Shown one piece after another: positions 25,327-33,738 of a stretch of 64,000 bases of DNA (positions are counted from its first letter, which is position 1; the number at the start of each line of letters is the position of its first letter). The notes beneath the pieces are model-generated. The model searched no databases. It saw only the letters and a program-made list of their open reading frames with translations, and was not told the origin of the DNA. The DNA comes from Chloracidobacterium sp. (GTDB taxonomy: Bacteria > Acidobacteriota > Blastocatellia > Pyrinomonadales > Pyrinomonadaceae), in contig JADKKB010000007.1 of the NCBI GenBank assembly GCA_016720705.1, forward strand, positions 1,426,001 through 1,490,000, in the 5' to 3' direction. The position numbers and the translations under genes are program-made.

Positions 25327-26493
25327 TTACTTTTTGGGGTTTCGCAGCGTCACGAGGATCGCATCACTGACCTTTCGCTCGCCTTCTTTGTCCGACGGTT
25401 TGTTGACCACCTTGCCATCGACAAACATTGTCGTCGAACCACCGCCGTCGAGATTCATTGCGTCGACCGCTCCGAGGCTCAGCAGATATTCCGCAAGATC
25501 CTGCAACCCGATGCCGCCGCTCGTCTCGCTCCGGCCGTCGACCGTTATCATCAGAAACTTGCCGTCCTTGAGCTTAGCCACCGCCGTCCGCGGATGCCGC
25601 GTTTCGACAAAGGACTTGGTGGTCTTTTCCTGTTCCCAGGTGATGTCTACACGGCCGTTTTTGATGAGTTGAGGAACTCCGGCGACGATGTCTTCGAAAT
25701 ACTCCATTTTCGGCGGATCAGGTTCGTGCGAAATACTGATAATGTGCGTTCGCTGACCAATTTGAATAAGGGTGCCCACCCTAGCAATTTTGGTCAATTC
25801 GCTTGCCATCGTACCGCTTGCAGACAATACATAACCATCAGTAGGAATTTCTGAACTTCCAATACTGCGAACTATCTTTACGATGCGGTCTTTTCGAACT
25901 ATTAATTCTATTGCCGTCTTGCTAGTCAACGTTGTTCGATGAAAATACGGCGTATAAAGAACAATTTCATTCGTGGCCAACTCTCGATTGGATCCCGAGA
26001 TTTCAATTTCACGCTTTCCCTGAAAAAGAAAATGTGTAAGTTCCGATCTACCAATGGCAACTTCAGTTACAAGTTTGTTATTGGTAAGTCCCAATACGAT
26101 TCGGTCATTAGTGGAGTCGCTGATAAGATGGCGGTCGATTATCAAAAGCCCTGCAGCATCACCGGCAAAAATACTTGTATCAAGCCTAAAAAAACCCGCG
26201 TTTACAGCTGCAAACGCTCCGTGGCGGGCAGCGATCGACGAAGTTTTCTCAGTGCCGATGGCGGCGTCCATCGCGTGGTGGACATCGAGGCGGACCTTGC
26301 TGAGATCGAGGCGGAGGAGGTTCATTTGGACCACCTTGCCGCTCACCTCGCGGGTCACCTCGGCGTACTCTACGCCGTCTTTAAGGGTCTTAAAGTCCTG
26401 TGCGGAGGAATGGCCACAGAGAGCACAGAGAAAGATGAGGCAAGAAACTAAAACCGGGAGCGACACGAATCTAAACCGTGAAAGCAAATTCAT
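25327..26493 (-). CDS. Secreted phosphodiester glycosidase (NAGPA) domain protein
   Basis: 388 aa. Signal peptide 1-31. The NAGPA domain (PF09992) is recognised by AAVNAGFFRLDTSIFAGD, PRTAVAKLKDGKFLMITVDGR, and the terminal MNLDGGGSTTMFVDGKVVN. In animals the family uncovers mannose-6-phosphate; bacterial members are cell-wall or sugar-phosphodiester hydrolases. The hydrophobic core of its signal peptide (LCALCG) is encoded by one arm of a CACAGAG repeat at 26414-26430. Divergent from the photolyase. Confidence 0.9.
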   Translation of the reverse strand: MNLLSRFRFVSLPVLVSCLIFLCALCGHSSAQDFKTLKDGVEYAEVTREVSGKVVQMNLLRLDLSKVRLDVHHAMDAAIGTEKTSSIAARHGAFAAVNAGFFRLDTSIFAGDAAGLLIIDRHLISDSTNDRIVLGLTNNKLVTEVAIGRSELTHFLFQGKREIEISGSNRELATNEIVLYTPYFHRTTLTSKTAIELIVRKDRIVKIVRSIGSSEIPTDGYVLSASGTMASELTKIARVGTLIQIGQRTHIISISHEPDPPKMEYFEDIVAGVPQLIKNGRVDITWEQEKTTKSFVETRHPRTAVAKLKDGKFLMITVDGRSETSGGIGLQDLAEYLLSLGAVDAMNLDGGGSTTMFVDGKVVNKPSDKEGERKVSDAILVTLRNPKK

Positions 26494-26522
26494 AAACTAA
26501 TCTTCCTCTGTGTTCTCTGTGG
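26414..26522. repeat. CACAGAG inverted repeat spanning the NAGPA gene start
   Basis: CCACAGAGAGCACAGAG (26414-26430) and its near-complement CTCTGTGTTCTCTGTGG (26506-26522) enclose about 75 bp that include the NAGPA start codon at 26493. The left arm is translated. A relative of this element lies at 29055-29132. Confidence 0.7.
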
Positions 26523-26533
26523 CTAACAATCTC

Positions 26534-26539
26534 TATAAT
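26534..26539 (+). promoter_or_regulatory. -10 box giving a leaderless photolyase gene
   Basis: TATAAT with 7 nt to the ATG at 26547, the same spacing as upstream of the TonB-domain gene. It lies directly beside the CACAGAG repeat. No Shine-Dalgarno sequence. Confidence 0.55.
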
Positions 26540-26546
26540 ACACCCA

Positions 26547-27926
26547 ATGCGGATCAACGAAAGAGTCATCGCTCTTAACAACAAACCGGTAAATTCTAAC
26601 GCTCGATACGTTTTGTATTGGATGCAGATGTACAAGCGTGTCGATAATAACCACGCTCTGATCTACGCGATACGCAGGGCAAATGAGCTGAAGCTGCCGC
26701 TGGTGGTTTATGAGGGGCTGAAATATTACTACCCTTGGGCGTCAGATCGTCTGCATACCTTTATTCTCGAAGGCGTTGAAGAAAAGCGTCGCGAATTTGA
26801 GCGCCTCGGCATCCGCTATGTCTTTTATTTGCAAAAGGATAAAGACTCGCCGAAACAGACGGTCGCGGCACTCGCAAAAGATGCGGCGTTGATCGTCACC
26901 GACGACTTCCCTTGCTTTATCATCCCGGAACACAATCGGCGGATCGCTGAGCGAGCAGATATTCCGGTTTTTGTGGTCGATTCGAATGGTGTTATACCGA
27001 TGTCGAAATTCGACAAGGAGGAGTATGCCGCGTACACGATACGCCCAAAGATAAAAAAGCTGCTCGACCGCTATCTCGTGCCGTTGGCTAATGAAGCGGT
27101 TGATATAACAAGCCTCGGGCTGGAAGTTGATTGTCCCGAAACTCTCATCACCGCTGACAACATTGCTCAACTAGTTTCCGAGTGTGATATCGACCACAGC
27201 GTGCCGGCATCCGGCCATTATCGTGGTGGTACAACCGCCGGACGCGCTCGACTCTCCAAATTTGTGAATGACATCTTAACCGATTATGACAAAGCCCGCA
27301 GCAAACCCGACCGCGACGGTTCGTCGAGGCTGTCGTCGTATTTACATTTCGGCTATCTGTCGCCAATTGAGATCGCACTTGCCGTGCGAGATGCCGACGC
27401 GCCGCAAGAGTCGATCGACGCATATTTAGAAGAACTAATAGTCCGCCGCGAGCTGTCGTACAATATGACACTCTTTAACCCAAAATATGACACGCTTGAG
27501 GCTTTGCCCGCTTGGGTTCACAAGACGATGCGTGAGCACGCGGGTGATGAGCGGCAGTTCACCTACACGCTCGAACAGCTTGAGGCGGGCGAGACGCACG
27601 ACGAACTCTGGAATGCCGCCCAGCGTGAGATGACCGTTACCGGCGAAATACATAATTACGTACGGATGCTGTGGGGCAAGAACGTCATCGCGTGGTCGCC
27701 GTCATACGAGGTCGCTTTTGAGACGCTGGTCCACCTCAACAACAAGTATTGTCTTGACGGTCGAAATCCTAATTCGTACTGCGGTATCCTTTGGTGCTTT
27801 GGAAAACACGATCGGCCGTGGATGGAGCGAGCGGTGTTTGGCCAGATCCGCTATATGACGAGCGGCAGTACGGGCAAAAAATTTGATTCGAAAAAGTACA
27901 TCGAGTGGACGAAGTGTCTGGCCTAG
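26547..27926 (+). CDS. phr: Class II deoxyribodipyrimidine photolyase
   Basis: 459 aa, typical of class II CPD photolyases. The N-terminal alpha/beta antenna domain (ARYVLYWMQMYKRVDNNHAL) is followed by the FAD-binding helical domain with the class II marks RRELSYNMTLFNPKYD, THDELWNAAQREM, NYVRMLWGKN and RPWMERAVFGQIRYM. It uses blue light to split cyclobutane pyrimidine dimers. It is transcribed alone, diverging from the NAGPA gene. Confidence 0.95.
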   Translation: MRINERVIALNNKPVNSNARYVLYWMQMYKRVDNNHALIYAIRRANELKLPLVVYEGLKYYYPWASDRLHTFILEGVEEKRREFERLGIRYVFYLQKDKDSPKQTVAALAKDAALIVTDDFPCFIIPEHNRRIAERADIPVFVVDSNGVIPMSKFDKEEYAAYTIRPKIKKLLDRYLVPLANEAVDITSLGLEVDCPETLITADNIAQLVSECDIDHSVPASGHYRGGTTAGRARLSKFVNDILTDYDKARSKPDRDGSSRLSSYLHFGYLSPIEIALAVRDADAPQESIDAYLEELIVRRELSYNMTLFNPKYDTLEALPAWVHKTMREHAGDERQFTYTLEQLEAGETHDELWNAAQREMTVTGEIHNYVRMLWGKNVIAWSPSYEVAFETLVHLNNKYCLDGRNPNSYCGILWCFGKHDRPWMERAVFGQIRYMTSGSTGKKFDSKKYIEWTKCLA

Positions 27927-27967
27927 AGCAAGGCGGCTCCGTAACAATGCCTATTAGCCGCCGATCA

Positions 27968-28025
27968 CGCAGATGAAGCAGATAAAACCTTATATGAAAG
28001 ATCTGAGTCATCTGCTATATCTGCG
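27968..28025. repeat. CGCAGAT inverted repeat after the photolyase gene
   Basis: Arms CGCAGATGAAGCAGAT (27968-27983) and ATCTGCTATATCTGCG (28010-28025) pair with two mismatches around 26 nt. It sits between the convergent photolyase and transferase genes and could act as a two-way terminator or be a small mobile palindrome. Confidence 0.6.
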
Positions 28026-28043
28026 GTTAAATATCTTTCGCCA

Positions 28044-28712
28044 TCACTCAGTTATGATCTTCCAATTGCCCTGCCAATCAAATTGCTCGACGGCGTTGAA
28101 TCGTTTTTTGTAGTCGTAAAAGGACGTACCCTCGTAGGCGTAGCCGTGATAATAGAATTCGAACCCGAGTTGGGTCGCGTATTCGATCACCTTCAGCATT
28201 GTGAAAATACCGAGGCTTCGGGCCGTTTCATCCGGGTCAAAACAACCGTAGATCGCCGAGACGGAGCGTTCGGCAAGGTCGAAAAAGCTGGCGGCGACGA
28301 GTTTGCCGCCGTCTCGGACTGTGATCTCAAACAGCTCGGTAGGTGAACTTTCGGCGTCGCGAACGATAAAGTCGAAGATCGAATCCGGAACGCCGCTCTT
28401 AAACCGGCGTTTGTGCCGTTCAAATAGATCGTGTGTTTCGGGAGCTACGTCAAATGGGCCGATCGACACGTCGAGGCCGGCGTTGCGGCGGAGCACGCGG
28501 CGCTGGCTCTTAGACAGGCGAAAATCAGCCAGCCTGATCCTCAGCGGCATTACCCGGCGGATCTCGCCGCCGTAAATCCCTAGATTGTATCTGAAAAAAT
28601 GGGTGCCAAAATGACGCCAACCGCCAGCCAGCAATTGATCCAATTCGGCGGATGCGACGAGGTCGGCGTGAAATGCCTCGTTGATAAAGTAAGGTATGTC
28701 GCCGTCAAACAT
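28044..28712 (-). CDS. Aminoacyl-tRNA-protein transferase (Ate/Bpt type)
   Basis: 222 aa. C-terminal marks of the arginyl/leucyl-tRNA-protein transferase family are clear: GWRHFGTHFFRYN, PLRIRLADFRLSKSQRRVLRRN, FERHKRRF, ASFFDLAERSVSAIYGCFDPDE, SLGIFTMLKVIEYA, and YYHGYAYEGTSFYDYKKRFN with FDWQGNW. It transfers an amino acid to the N-terminus of proteins, making N-degrons for ClpS-ClpAP. The Cys-rich N-terminal motif of Bpt is not seen. Arg versus Leu specificity cannot be read. clpA and clpS are both in this window. It lies 37 nt downstream of the YggX-like gene. Confidence 0.88.
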   Translation of the reverse strand: MFDGDIPYFINEAFHADLVASAELDQLLAGGWRHFGTHFFRYNLGIYGGEIRRVMPLRIRLADFRLSKSQRRVLRRNAGLDVSIGPFDVAPETHDLFERHKRRFKSGVPDSIFDFIVRDAESSPTELFEITVRDGGKLVAASFFDLAERSVSAIYGCFDPDETARSLGIFTMLKVIEYATQLGFEFYYHGYAYEGTSFYDYKKRFNAVEQFDWQGNWKIITE

Positions 28713-28749
28713 CCGTGGCCCCGGTTGATGGTTTGGTCGACGTCGGCAG

Positions 28750-29043
28750 TTACCAGTTGACCTTGCCCTCTTGCGAGGTGTCTATCTGGGCTAGCTCTAC
28801 GCCTTCGTTGTAGAAGAATATCTTCATATTGTCGAAGAGAAACTCGTGTGAGTCCGGATTTGAAACGTCGATGCCAAAGTGGTTGATAAGCTGATTTTGC
28901 TTTTGCAGCCACTCTTTCCAGCAACCCTGACACATCTCAGCACCGATCTTCTGCCCCAACTCCGTCGGCAGCGGTGCGAAACCTATCGGTTCGGTCTTCT
29001 GCCCACAACGTCCACATTTGAATTTTTCACTAAATAAAGCCAT
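28750..29043 (-). CDS. YggX-like Fe-trafficking protein, four-cysteine variant
   Basis: 97 aa. The core LPTELGQKIGAEMCQGCWKEWLQKQNQLINHFG and the late MKIFFYNE match the YggX family, which protects Fe-S clusters from oxidative damage. In addition to the usual single Cys it carries two CxxC pairs (Cys10/Cys13 and Cys38/Cys41) that could form a zinc or iron knuckle. The next gene upstream encodes a peroxiredoxin, consistent with an oxidative-stress role. Confidence 0.8.
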   Translation of the reverse strand: MALFSEKFKCGRCGQKTEPIGFAPLPTELGQKIGAEMCQGCWKEWLQKQNQLINHFGIDVSNPDSHEFLFDNMKIFFYNEGVELAQIDTSQEGKVNW

Positions 29044-29054
29044 AGGCAGATTTT

Positions 29055-29132
29055 ACCACAGAGCACACAGAGGACACAGAGAATCCAGATCTAGCCAGTA
29101 TGGCGCTCTGTGCTCCCGGTGCTCTCTGTGGT
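29055..29132. repeat. CACAGAG inverted repeat between prx and the YggX-like gene
   Basis: Left arm ACCACAGAGCAC (29055-29066) with a second CACAGAG at 29075-29081, right arm GTGCTCTCTGTGGT (29119-29132). Same family as 26414-26522. Its right edge touches the stop codon of the peroxiredoxin gene. Confidence 0.7.
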
Positions 29133-29587
29133 TAATTTCCTTGTGCGGCCTTGATCGCCGCGAGCACGTCATTGTCCGCCGGGCGAAACAGGCTCAGGGA
29201 TTCTGCCTTGTGATACGTGATCTTGCCTTTGCCGTCGATAACCACTACGCCGCGGGCGGAGCGTCCGGGCAGCCAGGATTTCATATCGTACATTGCCGAG
29301 ACCGAGCGATCCGTGTCGGCCAAGAGCCGCAGCGGCAGATTATGCTTTTCGGCAAAGCCGCTGTGCGATTCGACCGAGTCGGTCGAGATGCCGACGACCT
29401 CGGCACCGGTCGCCTGGTATTCGGACCAATGATCGCGGACCGAGCAAAGCTGTGCGGTGCACACGGGCGTGTTGTCGCCCGGATAGAAGAGCAGCACCAC
29501 TGTGCGCCCTTTGTAATTACTTAGTGACCACTCGGAACCTTCGCCATCCTTAAGCGTGAAGTCCGGTGCCGGATCGCCTACTTTCAT
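29132..29587 (-). CDS. Bcp/PrxQ-type peroxiredoxin
   Basis: 151 aa thioredoxin-fold peroxidase. N-terminal GDPAPDFTLKD, then FYPGDNTPVCTAQLC with peroxidatic Cys43 and resolving Cys48, the five-residue spacing of atypical two-Cys PrxQ/Bcp. Reduces hydroperoxides in the cytosol with thioredoxin. It starts 22 nt after the GH20 hexosaminidase gene and may be read with it. Confidence 0.93.
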   Translation of the reverse strand: MKVGDPAPDFTLKDGEGSEWSLSNYKGRTVVLLFYPGDNTPVCTAQLCSVRDHWSEYQATGAEVVGISTDSVESHSGFAEKHNLPLRLLADTDRSVSAMYDMKSWLPGRSARGVVVIDGKGKITYHKAESLSLFRPADNDVLAAIKAAQGN

Positions 29588-29609
29588 ATATTATTGACAC
29601 CTCCCGGGT

Positions 29610-31898
29610 TTAATGAACCAATTCGCCGCCGTTGATATTTCGCCAATTCTGACCCTTGATCGCCCACCGGATCCGCCAGAATGCTTCGCCCCCGCTATGG
29701 TTGTATCGCAGCGAAACCTTATGCCAGCCAGCCCTAAGCGGCACCACGCCGGAACGCACTTTCCGCTCGGCCGTTCCCGCGTTGTCGAACAATTTCTCGC
29801 CATCAACGCTGATGCTTGCATCCCAGGTGGAGTCAGCCTGAAACTCATAAATGCTATCGATCGGCACATTGAGGTACCCGTCGAATGCGACAGAGTATGT
29901 GCCTTTCGGATCGACCTGCTTGGCAAACTGAGCAAGGCCGATCGACCGTGATTCCCCGGTAATGGGCACTGGATCGCGCCCTGTTTCAACGCCCGCGGCA
30001 AACAACGAGTAGGCAACGCCTGCGGCCTTACCGCTTGGTTCGGCAGGTTGTAGCCATTTGTGGCGAAGCAGCGTGGCTGTATAGACCGAACTCTTGCGGC
30101 CCGAGGCTAATACGACCACGGCTTTGACGTCAACACGACCATTTTCGGCGAGCGCGATCTGTATCGGTTTAGTGTACGTGGTGCTCCTTTCGTCGGGCGT
30201 CGTGCCGTCGATAGTATAGAAGACACGTGCTCCGGCGAGCGGAGTCGAAAGATCCATTTCCGCCAGTTCGCCATCCGCGAGAACCTTGTTCACGAGGCCT
30301 GTCGGGACGGGAATTCGATAACTCACGTTCTGTTTGTCGAGTCGTGCGTATTGCGAGACCAAGCGTCGCTGAAAGTCAGCAAAACTCTTGTCCTCAGGCC
30401 TCGACCATACTGATTCGGCGATGGCGAGCATTCTGGGGAAAGCCATGTACTCGACGTTTTCGGGTGTTTTCAAATACTCGGTCCAGATATTTGCCTGGCC
30501 GCCGAGTATGTATTTGGCTTCGTCAAACGACAACTCTTTCGGCACCGGATCGAACGAATAAACTTTTTCGAGCGGCAGCCAACCACCGATATTGGTTGGC
30601 TCGGTTGCCGGATCGCCCTGGGCATAATCGAGGTACGCAAAATCGGTCGGCGTCATCACCACGTCGTGTTTTGCCTTTGCCGCCTCGATGCCGCCTTTCA
30701 TTCCCCGCCACGACATAACGGTCGCGTTGGGTGCAAGGCCGCCCTCGAGGATCTCGTCCCAGCCGATCATCTTTTTGCCGCGTTTATTTATGTGTTTTTC
30801 GATGCGGCGCACAAAGTAACTCTGTACTTCGTGCTCATTCTTAAGGCCCTCGCGTTTCATCAGGTCCTGCACGAAAGCCGATTCTTTCCAATGGTCTTTG
30901 AGCACCTCGTCGCCGCCGATATGTACATAAGGCGAATCCGGGAACAGAGCGATCGTCTCGTCGATCACATCTTCGAGAAACTTAAATGTCTCGTCCGTCG
31001 GGCAGAATACTTCCTTAAAGATGCCCCACGTTTTCTTAACTTCATACTTATAATCAGCCTTGCAGCCAAACTGCGGATACGCCGCGAGTGCCGCCGACGC
31101 GTGGCCCGGCAGTTCGATCTCAGGCACGACCGTAATGTAACGCTCTTTGGCGTATTTCACGACATCCTTGATCTGTTCCTGAGTGTAAAAACCCTCGACC
31201 GGCACGCCGTCGCCCTTGAAAGCCGGTGTGTAATTGCCGACGTGCGACTCGCTCCGCTTTGATCCGATCTCGGTCAGCTTAGGATATTTCTTGATCTCGA
31301 TCCGCCATCCCTGATCGTCCGTCAGGTGCCAGTGAAATGTGTTGAATTTATATTGCGACATCAGATCGATGTACTTTTTAACAAACTCAATCGGCATAAA
31401 ATGCCGGGACACGTCGAGGTGCATACCGCGGTATGCAAAGCGTGGCTCGTCAACTATTTCAAGTGATGGAACCCGCAACGGCTCACTCGAATTCGTCGGA
31501 AGTAGTTGGATGAATGAATTTACACCGTAGAACAGACCGTTTTCCTCTCCAAGCACGCGAATTCGCTCGGGCAAAACAGCGAGCATATAACGATCCGAAT
31601 TCGGAGTTATTCCAGGAGCCGCTCCAAATTTCTCTATGGTAATCAGATTTCGCTTTTGTTCTTTTGAAACAATTTTTAACGTAAACCCATATCTCACCGA
31701 TAAAATTTGGTTCAGAAGATTCGCTATTCGTATTGAAGCATCATCTTTTGCCAGTATCTTCGTATCACGCTTCAGATCGAAATAACCATTCGATGTTCGA
31801 ATCTGGGCAGGCTTCGGTACAATATTGACCCCATCAGCCTGACCAAAAACCGCAGGAACCAACATCAGCGTAAACACTAAAATTGCTAAGAGTTTCAT
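29610..31898 (-). CDS. Secreted GH20 beta-N-acetylhexosaminidase
   Basis: 762 aa using the ATG at 31898 (ATG at 31904 is equally possible); the signal peptide starts there, while the frame up to 31976 runs through a REP sequence. GH20b domain (NIVPKPAQI), then the catalytic barrel with FHWHLTDDQGWRIEI, PEIELPGHA and the catalytic pair in HIGGDEVLKD (near residue 327). About 540 onward is a chitobiase-like Fn3 segment (RVFYTIDGTTPDERS) and a PA14-like sugar-binding end. It trims terminal GlcNAc from chitin or peptidoglycan fragments. Confidence 0.94.
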   Translation of the reverse strand: MKLLAILVFTLMLVPAVFGQADGVNIVPKPAQIRTSNGYFDLKRDTKILAKDDASIRIANLLNQILSVRYGFTLKIVSKEQKRNLITIEKFGAAPGITPNSDRYMLAVLPERIRVLGEENGLFYGVNSFIQLLPTNSSEPLRVPSLEIVDEPRFAYRGMHLDVSRHFMPIEFVKKYIDLMSQYKFNTFHWHLTDDQGWRIEIKKYPKLTEIGSKRSESHVGNYTPAFKGDGVPVEGFYTQEQIKDVVKYAKERYITVVPEIELPGHASAALAAYPQFGCKADYKYEVKKTWGIFKEVFCPTDETFKFLEDVIDETIALFPDSPYVHIGGDEVLKDHWKESAFVQDLMKREGLKNEHEVQSYFVRRIEKHINKRGKKMIGWDEILEGGLAPNATVMSWRGMKGGIEAAKAKHDVVMTPTDFAYLDYAQGDPATEPTNIGGWLPLEKVYSFDPVPKELSFDEAKYILGGQANIWTEYLKTPENVEYMAFPRMLAIAESVWSRPEDKSFADFQRRLVSQYARLDKQNVSYRIPVPTGLVNKVLADGELAEMDLSTPLAGARVFYTIDGTTPDERSTTYTKPIQIALAENGRVDVKAVVVLASGRKSSVYTATLLRHKWLQPAEPSGKAAGVAYSLFAAGVETGRDPVPITGESRSIGLAQFAKQVDPKGTYSVAFDGYLNVPIDSIYEFQADSTWDASISVDGEKLFDNAGTAERKVRSGVVPLRAGWHKVSLRYNHSGGEAFWRIRWAIKGQNWRNINGGELVH

Positions 31899-31914
31899 AT
31901 TCATCACATTGACT

Positions 31915-31958
31915 GGAACGCGGACACCCTCGTCCGCAACGCCGGTTCCTCCGGCGTG
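31915..31958 (+). repeat. REP sequence A, left of the RAYT gene
   Basis: About 44 bp with two consecutive stems: GCGGACACCCTCGTCCGC and ACGCCGGTTCCTCCGGCGT. The same layout is found inverted at 32721-32765. Confidence 0.75.
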
Positions 31959-31984
31959 ATGTATTTGGATAACCACGGACGTCT

Positions 31985-32028
31985 GGCTGCAAAATACGCA
32001 GCCGTGAAGGCGAGGGCGCCTGCGTTCC
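31985..32028 (-). repeat. Hairpin and partial REP sequence B
   Basis: Small stem GGCTGC (31985-31990) / GCAGCC (31998-32003), followed by GGCGAGGGCGCCTGCGTTCC (32009-32028), the first half of a REP on the minus strand. It abuts the 3' end of the RAYT gene. Confidence 0.6.
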
Positions 32029-32031
32029 CGG

Positions 32032-32607
32032 CTATAGCTTTAAGTTTGCACTGCAGTACGGCCATTCTTCAGGCAACTTGCATAGTCTCGCCTTGACCGG
32101 ATTGTTTTCAATATAGGCGATTGTACTCGCAAAATGCTTGCTGTCGCGAATATAGCGATCGAAATATTCTCTTGCCCAAAATTGGCCCGTTCGCTTTAGT
32201 ATTTCGTTGGCTGCGTGAGCAGTGTAGGATTTGATCGAGTGCACTATTTCGGGAACCGTCACCCCTGACTCCGGTGTCAGCAGGATGTGCCCATGGTTTG
32301 GCATGATCACCCACGCGATCAACTTATATCGTTTGCCGTCCCATTTCAATATGGTGTCCTGCAGAACGTTCGCGATGCGGTGATCGCGGAGGTGACCGGC
32401 ACCGTAATTTTGATCAAGGTAGACCTCGATGCGGCGGCGATGGTCGGCGTCCGTGATCTCTCCGCCGCGGAGTTCCGCATGCCATCTATCAAGCACGTCC
32501 TGCGGGAGCGAATCGGCAAGGCGAAAGGTTATGAACTGGGTAAATCCCTCCTTGTCGAAATGAGGAAGATAGCCGCGACTGTGCCAAAATCGAGGGTCTT
32601 TGTCCAT
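32032..32607 (-). CDS. REP-associated tyrosine transposase (RAYT)
   Basis: 191 aa, Y1 transposase of the IS200-like superfamily. HUH-type metal motif in VIMPNHGHILL, catalytic Tyr in the REYFDRYIRD region, and the RAYT-typical end AYIENNPVKARLCKLPEEWPYCSA. Such proteins nick single-stranded DNA at REP hairpins and spread them. Here REP copies flank the gene on both sides, the outermost two inverted. A TACAAT box lies 7 nt before the start. Confidence 0.92.
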   Translation of the reverse strand: MDKDPRFWHSRGYLPHFDKEGFTQFITFRLADSLPQDVLDRWHAELRGGEITDADHRRRIEVYLDQNYGAGHLRDHRIANVLQDTILKWDGKRYKLIAWVIMPNHGHILLTPESGVTVPEIVHSIKSYTAHAANEILKRTGQFWAREYFDRYIRDSKHFASTIAYIENNPVKARLCKLPEEWPYCSANLKL

Positions 32608-32614
32608 TGGCGGT

Positions 32615-32620
32615 ATTGTA
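32615..32620 (-). promoter_or_regulatory. -10 box of the RAYT gene
   Basis: On the minus strand, TACAAT followed by 7 nt and the ATG (32605-32607). Same leaderless spacing as for the TonB-domain and photolyase genes. Confidence 0.45.
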
Positions 32621-32636
32621 ACTCAATCCGGTGCCG

Positions 32637-32680
32637 GGAACGCAGGCGACCCCGCCTGCAAGCGTGCAACGCACGCTGAC
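32637..32680 (+). repeat. REP sequence C
   Basis: Starts GGAACGCAGGCG, first stem GCAGGCGACCCCGCCTGC, second stem AGCGTGCAACGCACGCT. The second stem differs from copies A and D. Located upstream of the RAYT start. Confidence 0.7.
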
Positions 32681-32720
32681 GAACGCGGAGGAAATTCAAG
32701 TTGAAAATATCTAAACACCG

Positions 32721-32765
32721 TCACGCCGGAGGAACCGGCGTTGCAGGCGAGGGCGCCTGCGTTCC
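32721..32765 (-). repeat. REP sequence D, right of the RAYT gene
   Basis: On the minus strand it reads GGAACGCAGGCGCCCTCGCC, then TGCAACGCCGGTTCCTCCGG and CGTGA, i.e. nearly the same as copy A in inverted orientation. The A-D pair brackets an 851-bp unit containing the transposase. Confidence 0.75.
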
Positions 32766-32775
32766 AGTCAAATAG

Positions 32776-33738
32776 TTACAACAATTGCAAAAACTCTCTC
32801 AATTCCGACGGCAATTCCTGAGTAAATTCCATTCGCTCGCCGGTTTTCGGGTGGGTGAACGAAAGCCGTTCGGCGTGGAGGAAAAAGCGACGCATGGTGA
32901 CGACGGCATTGCGGACATGGATGTCGGCGATGGTGTTGTCACGGCCCTCGTTATAGATCTCGTCGCCGACGACAGGGTGATTGATATAACCCATATGAAC
33001 GCGGATCTGGTGCGTACGGCCGGTCTTGATCTCGACGTCGAGCAGCGTAAACTTGGTGTAACGCTTACGCACTTTCCAGATTGTGACGGCACTGCGGCCT
33101 GTGCCGGCGACCTTCATCCGCAGACGGTTGTGCTTGTTGCGGCCGATCGCGGCCTCGATCTTGCCACTATTTTGCTCGGTCGGGCCGTGGACGAGAGCGA
33201 TGTACGATTTGAAAACCAGGCGTTTGCGAAACTGCTCAGACAGGGCCTCATGCACTTCGTCATTTTTGGCGACCACGATAAGCCCCGAAGTATCTTTATC
33301 AAGACGATGAACGATACCGACGCGGCCGCGGGCCTGAGCCTCGACCGACTGTTCGGAAAGGTCAAAGTGAAACGCGATCGCGTTTGCCAGCGTGCCGGAC
33401 TGAACACCTGCTCCGGGGTGGACGATCATGCCGGCGGGCTTATTGATGACGGCTAGATCGTCGTCCTCAAAAATAATGTCGAGCGGAATATTTTCAGGCT
33501 CAAACCGTGCGACCGGCACCTCGACCAGATCGACCTCGACGACGTCGCCATCGCGCAACTTGTACGAAGATTTGACCGCCCGATCATTGACCAGAACGTC
33601 TTCGTTTTCGACTAGACGCTGCAGACGCGAGCGAGACCAACCGTCAACGTGTTCGGCAAGATAGGCGTCGAGGCGCATTCCCGTCTCGTCCGACGTTGGA
33701 TTTAGGATAAAAGATGACGGTTCTTCATTCACTGGCAA
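32776..33738 (-). CDS. rluD: 23S rRNA pseudouridine synthase, RluD type
   Basis: 320 aa. S4 domain first (RLDAYLAEHVDGWSRSRLQRLVENEDVLVN), then the RluA-family catalytic domain with GIVHRLDKDTSGL (catalytic Asp), and KTGRTHQIRVHM. Forms pseudouridines in helix 69 of 23S rRNA. Overlaps the end of lgt by 14 nt and is the last gene of the ileS-lspA-lgt series. Confidence 0.94.
   Translation of the reverse strand: MPVNEEPSSFILNPTSDETGMRLDAYLAEHVDGWSRSRLQRLVENEDVLVNDRAVKSSYKLRDGDVVEVDLVEVPVARFEPENIPLDIIFEDDDLAVINKPAGMIVHPGAGVQSGTLANAIAFHFDLSEQSVEAQARGRVGIVHRLDKDTSGLIVVAKNDEVHEALSEQFRKRLVFKSYIALVHGPTEQNSGKIEAAIGRNKHNRLRMKVAGTGRSAVTIWKVRKRYTKFTLLDVEIKTGRTHQIRVHMGYINHPVVGDEIYNEGRDNTIADIHVRNAVVTMRRFFLHAERLSFTHPKTGERMEFTQELPSELREFLQLL

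Noticed and set aside
29018..29524. Plus-strand frame containing HRAHRGHRE
   Set aside because: This phrase is the translation of the CACAGAG repeat, and the rest is antisense to peroxiredoxin.
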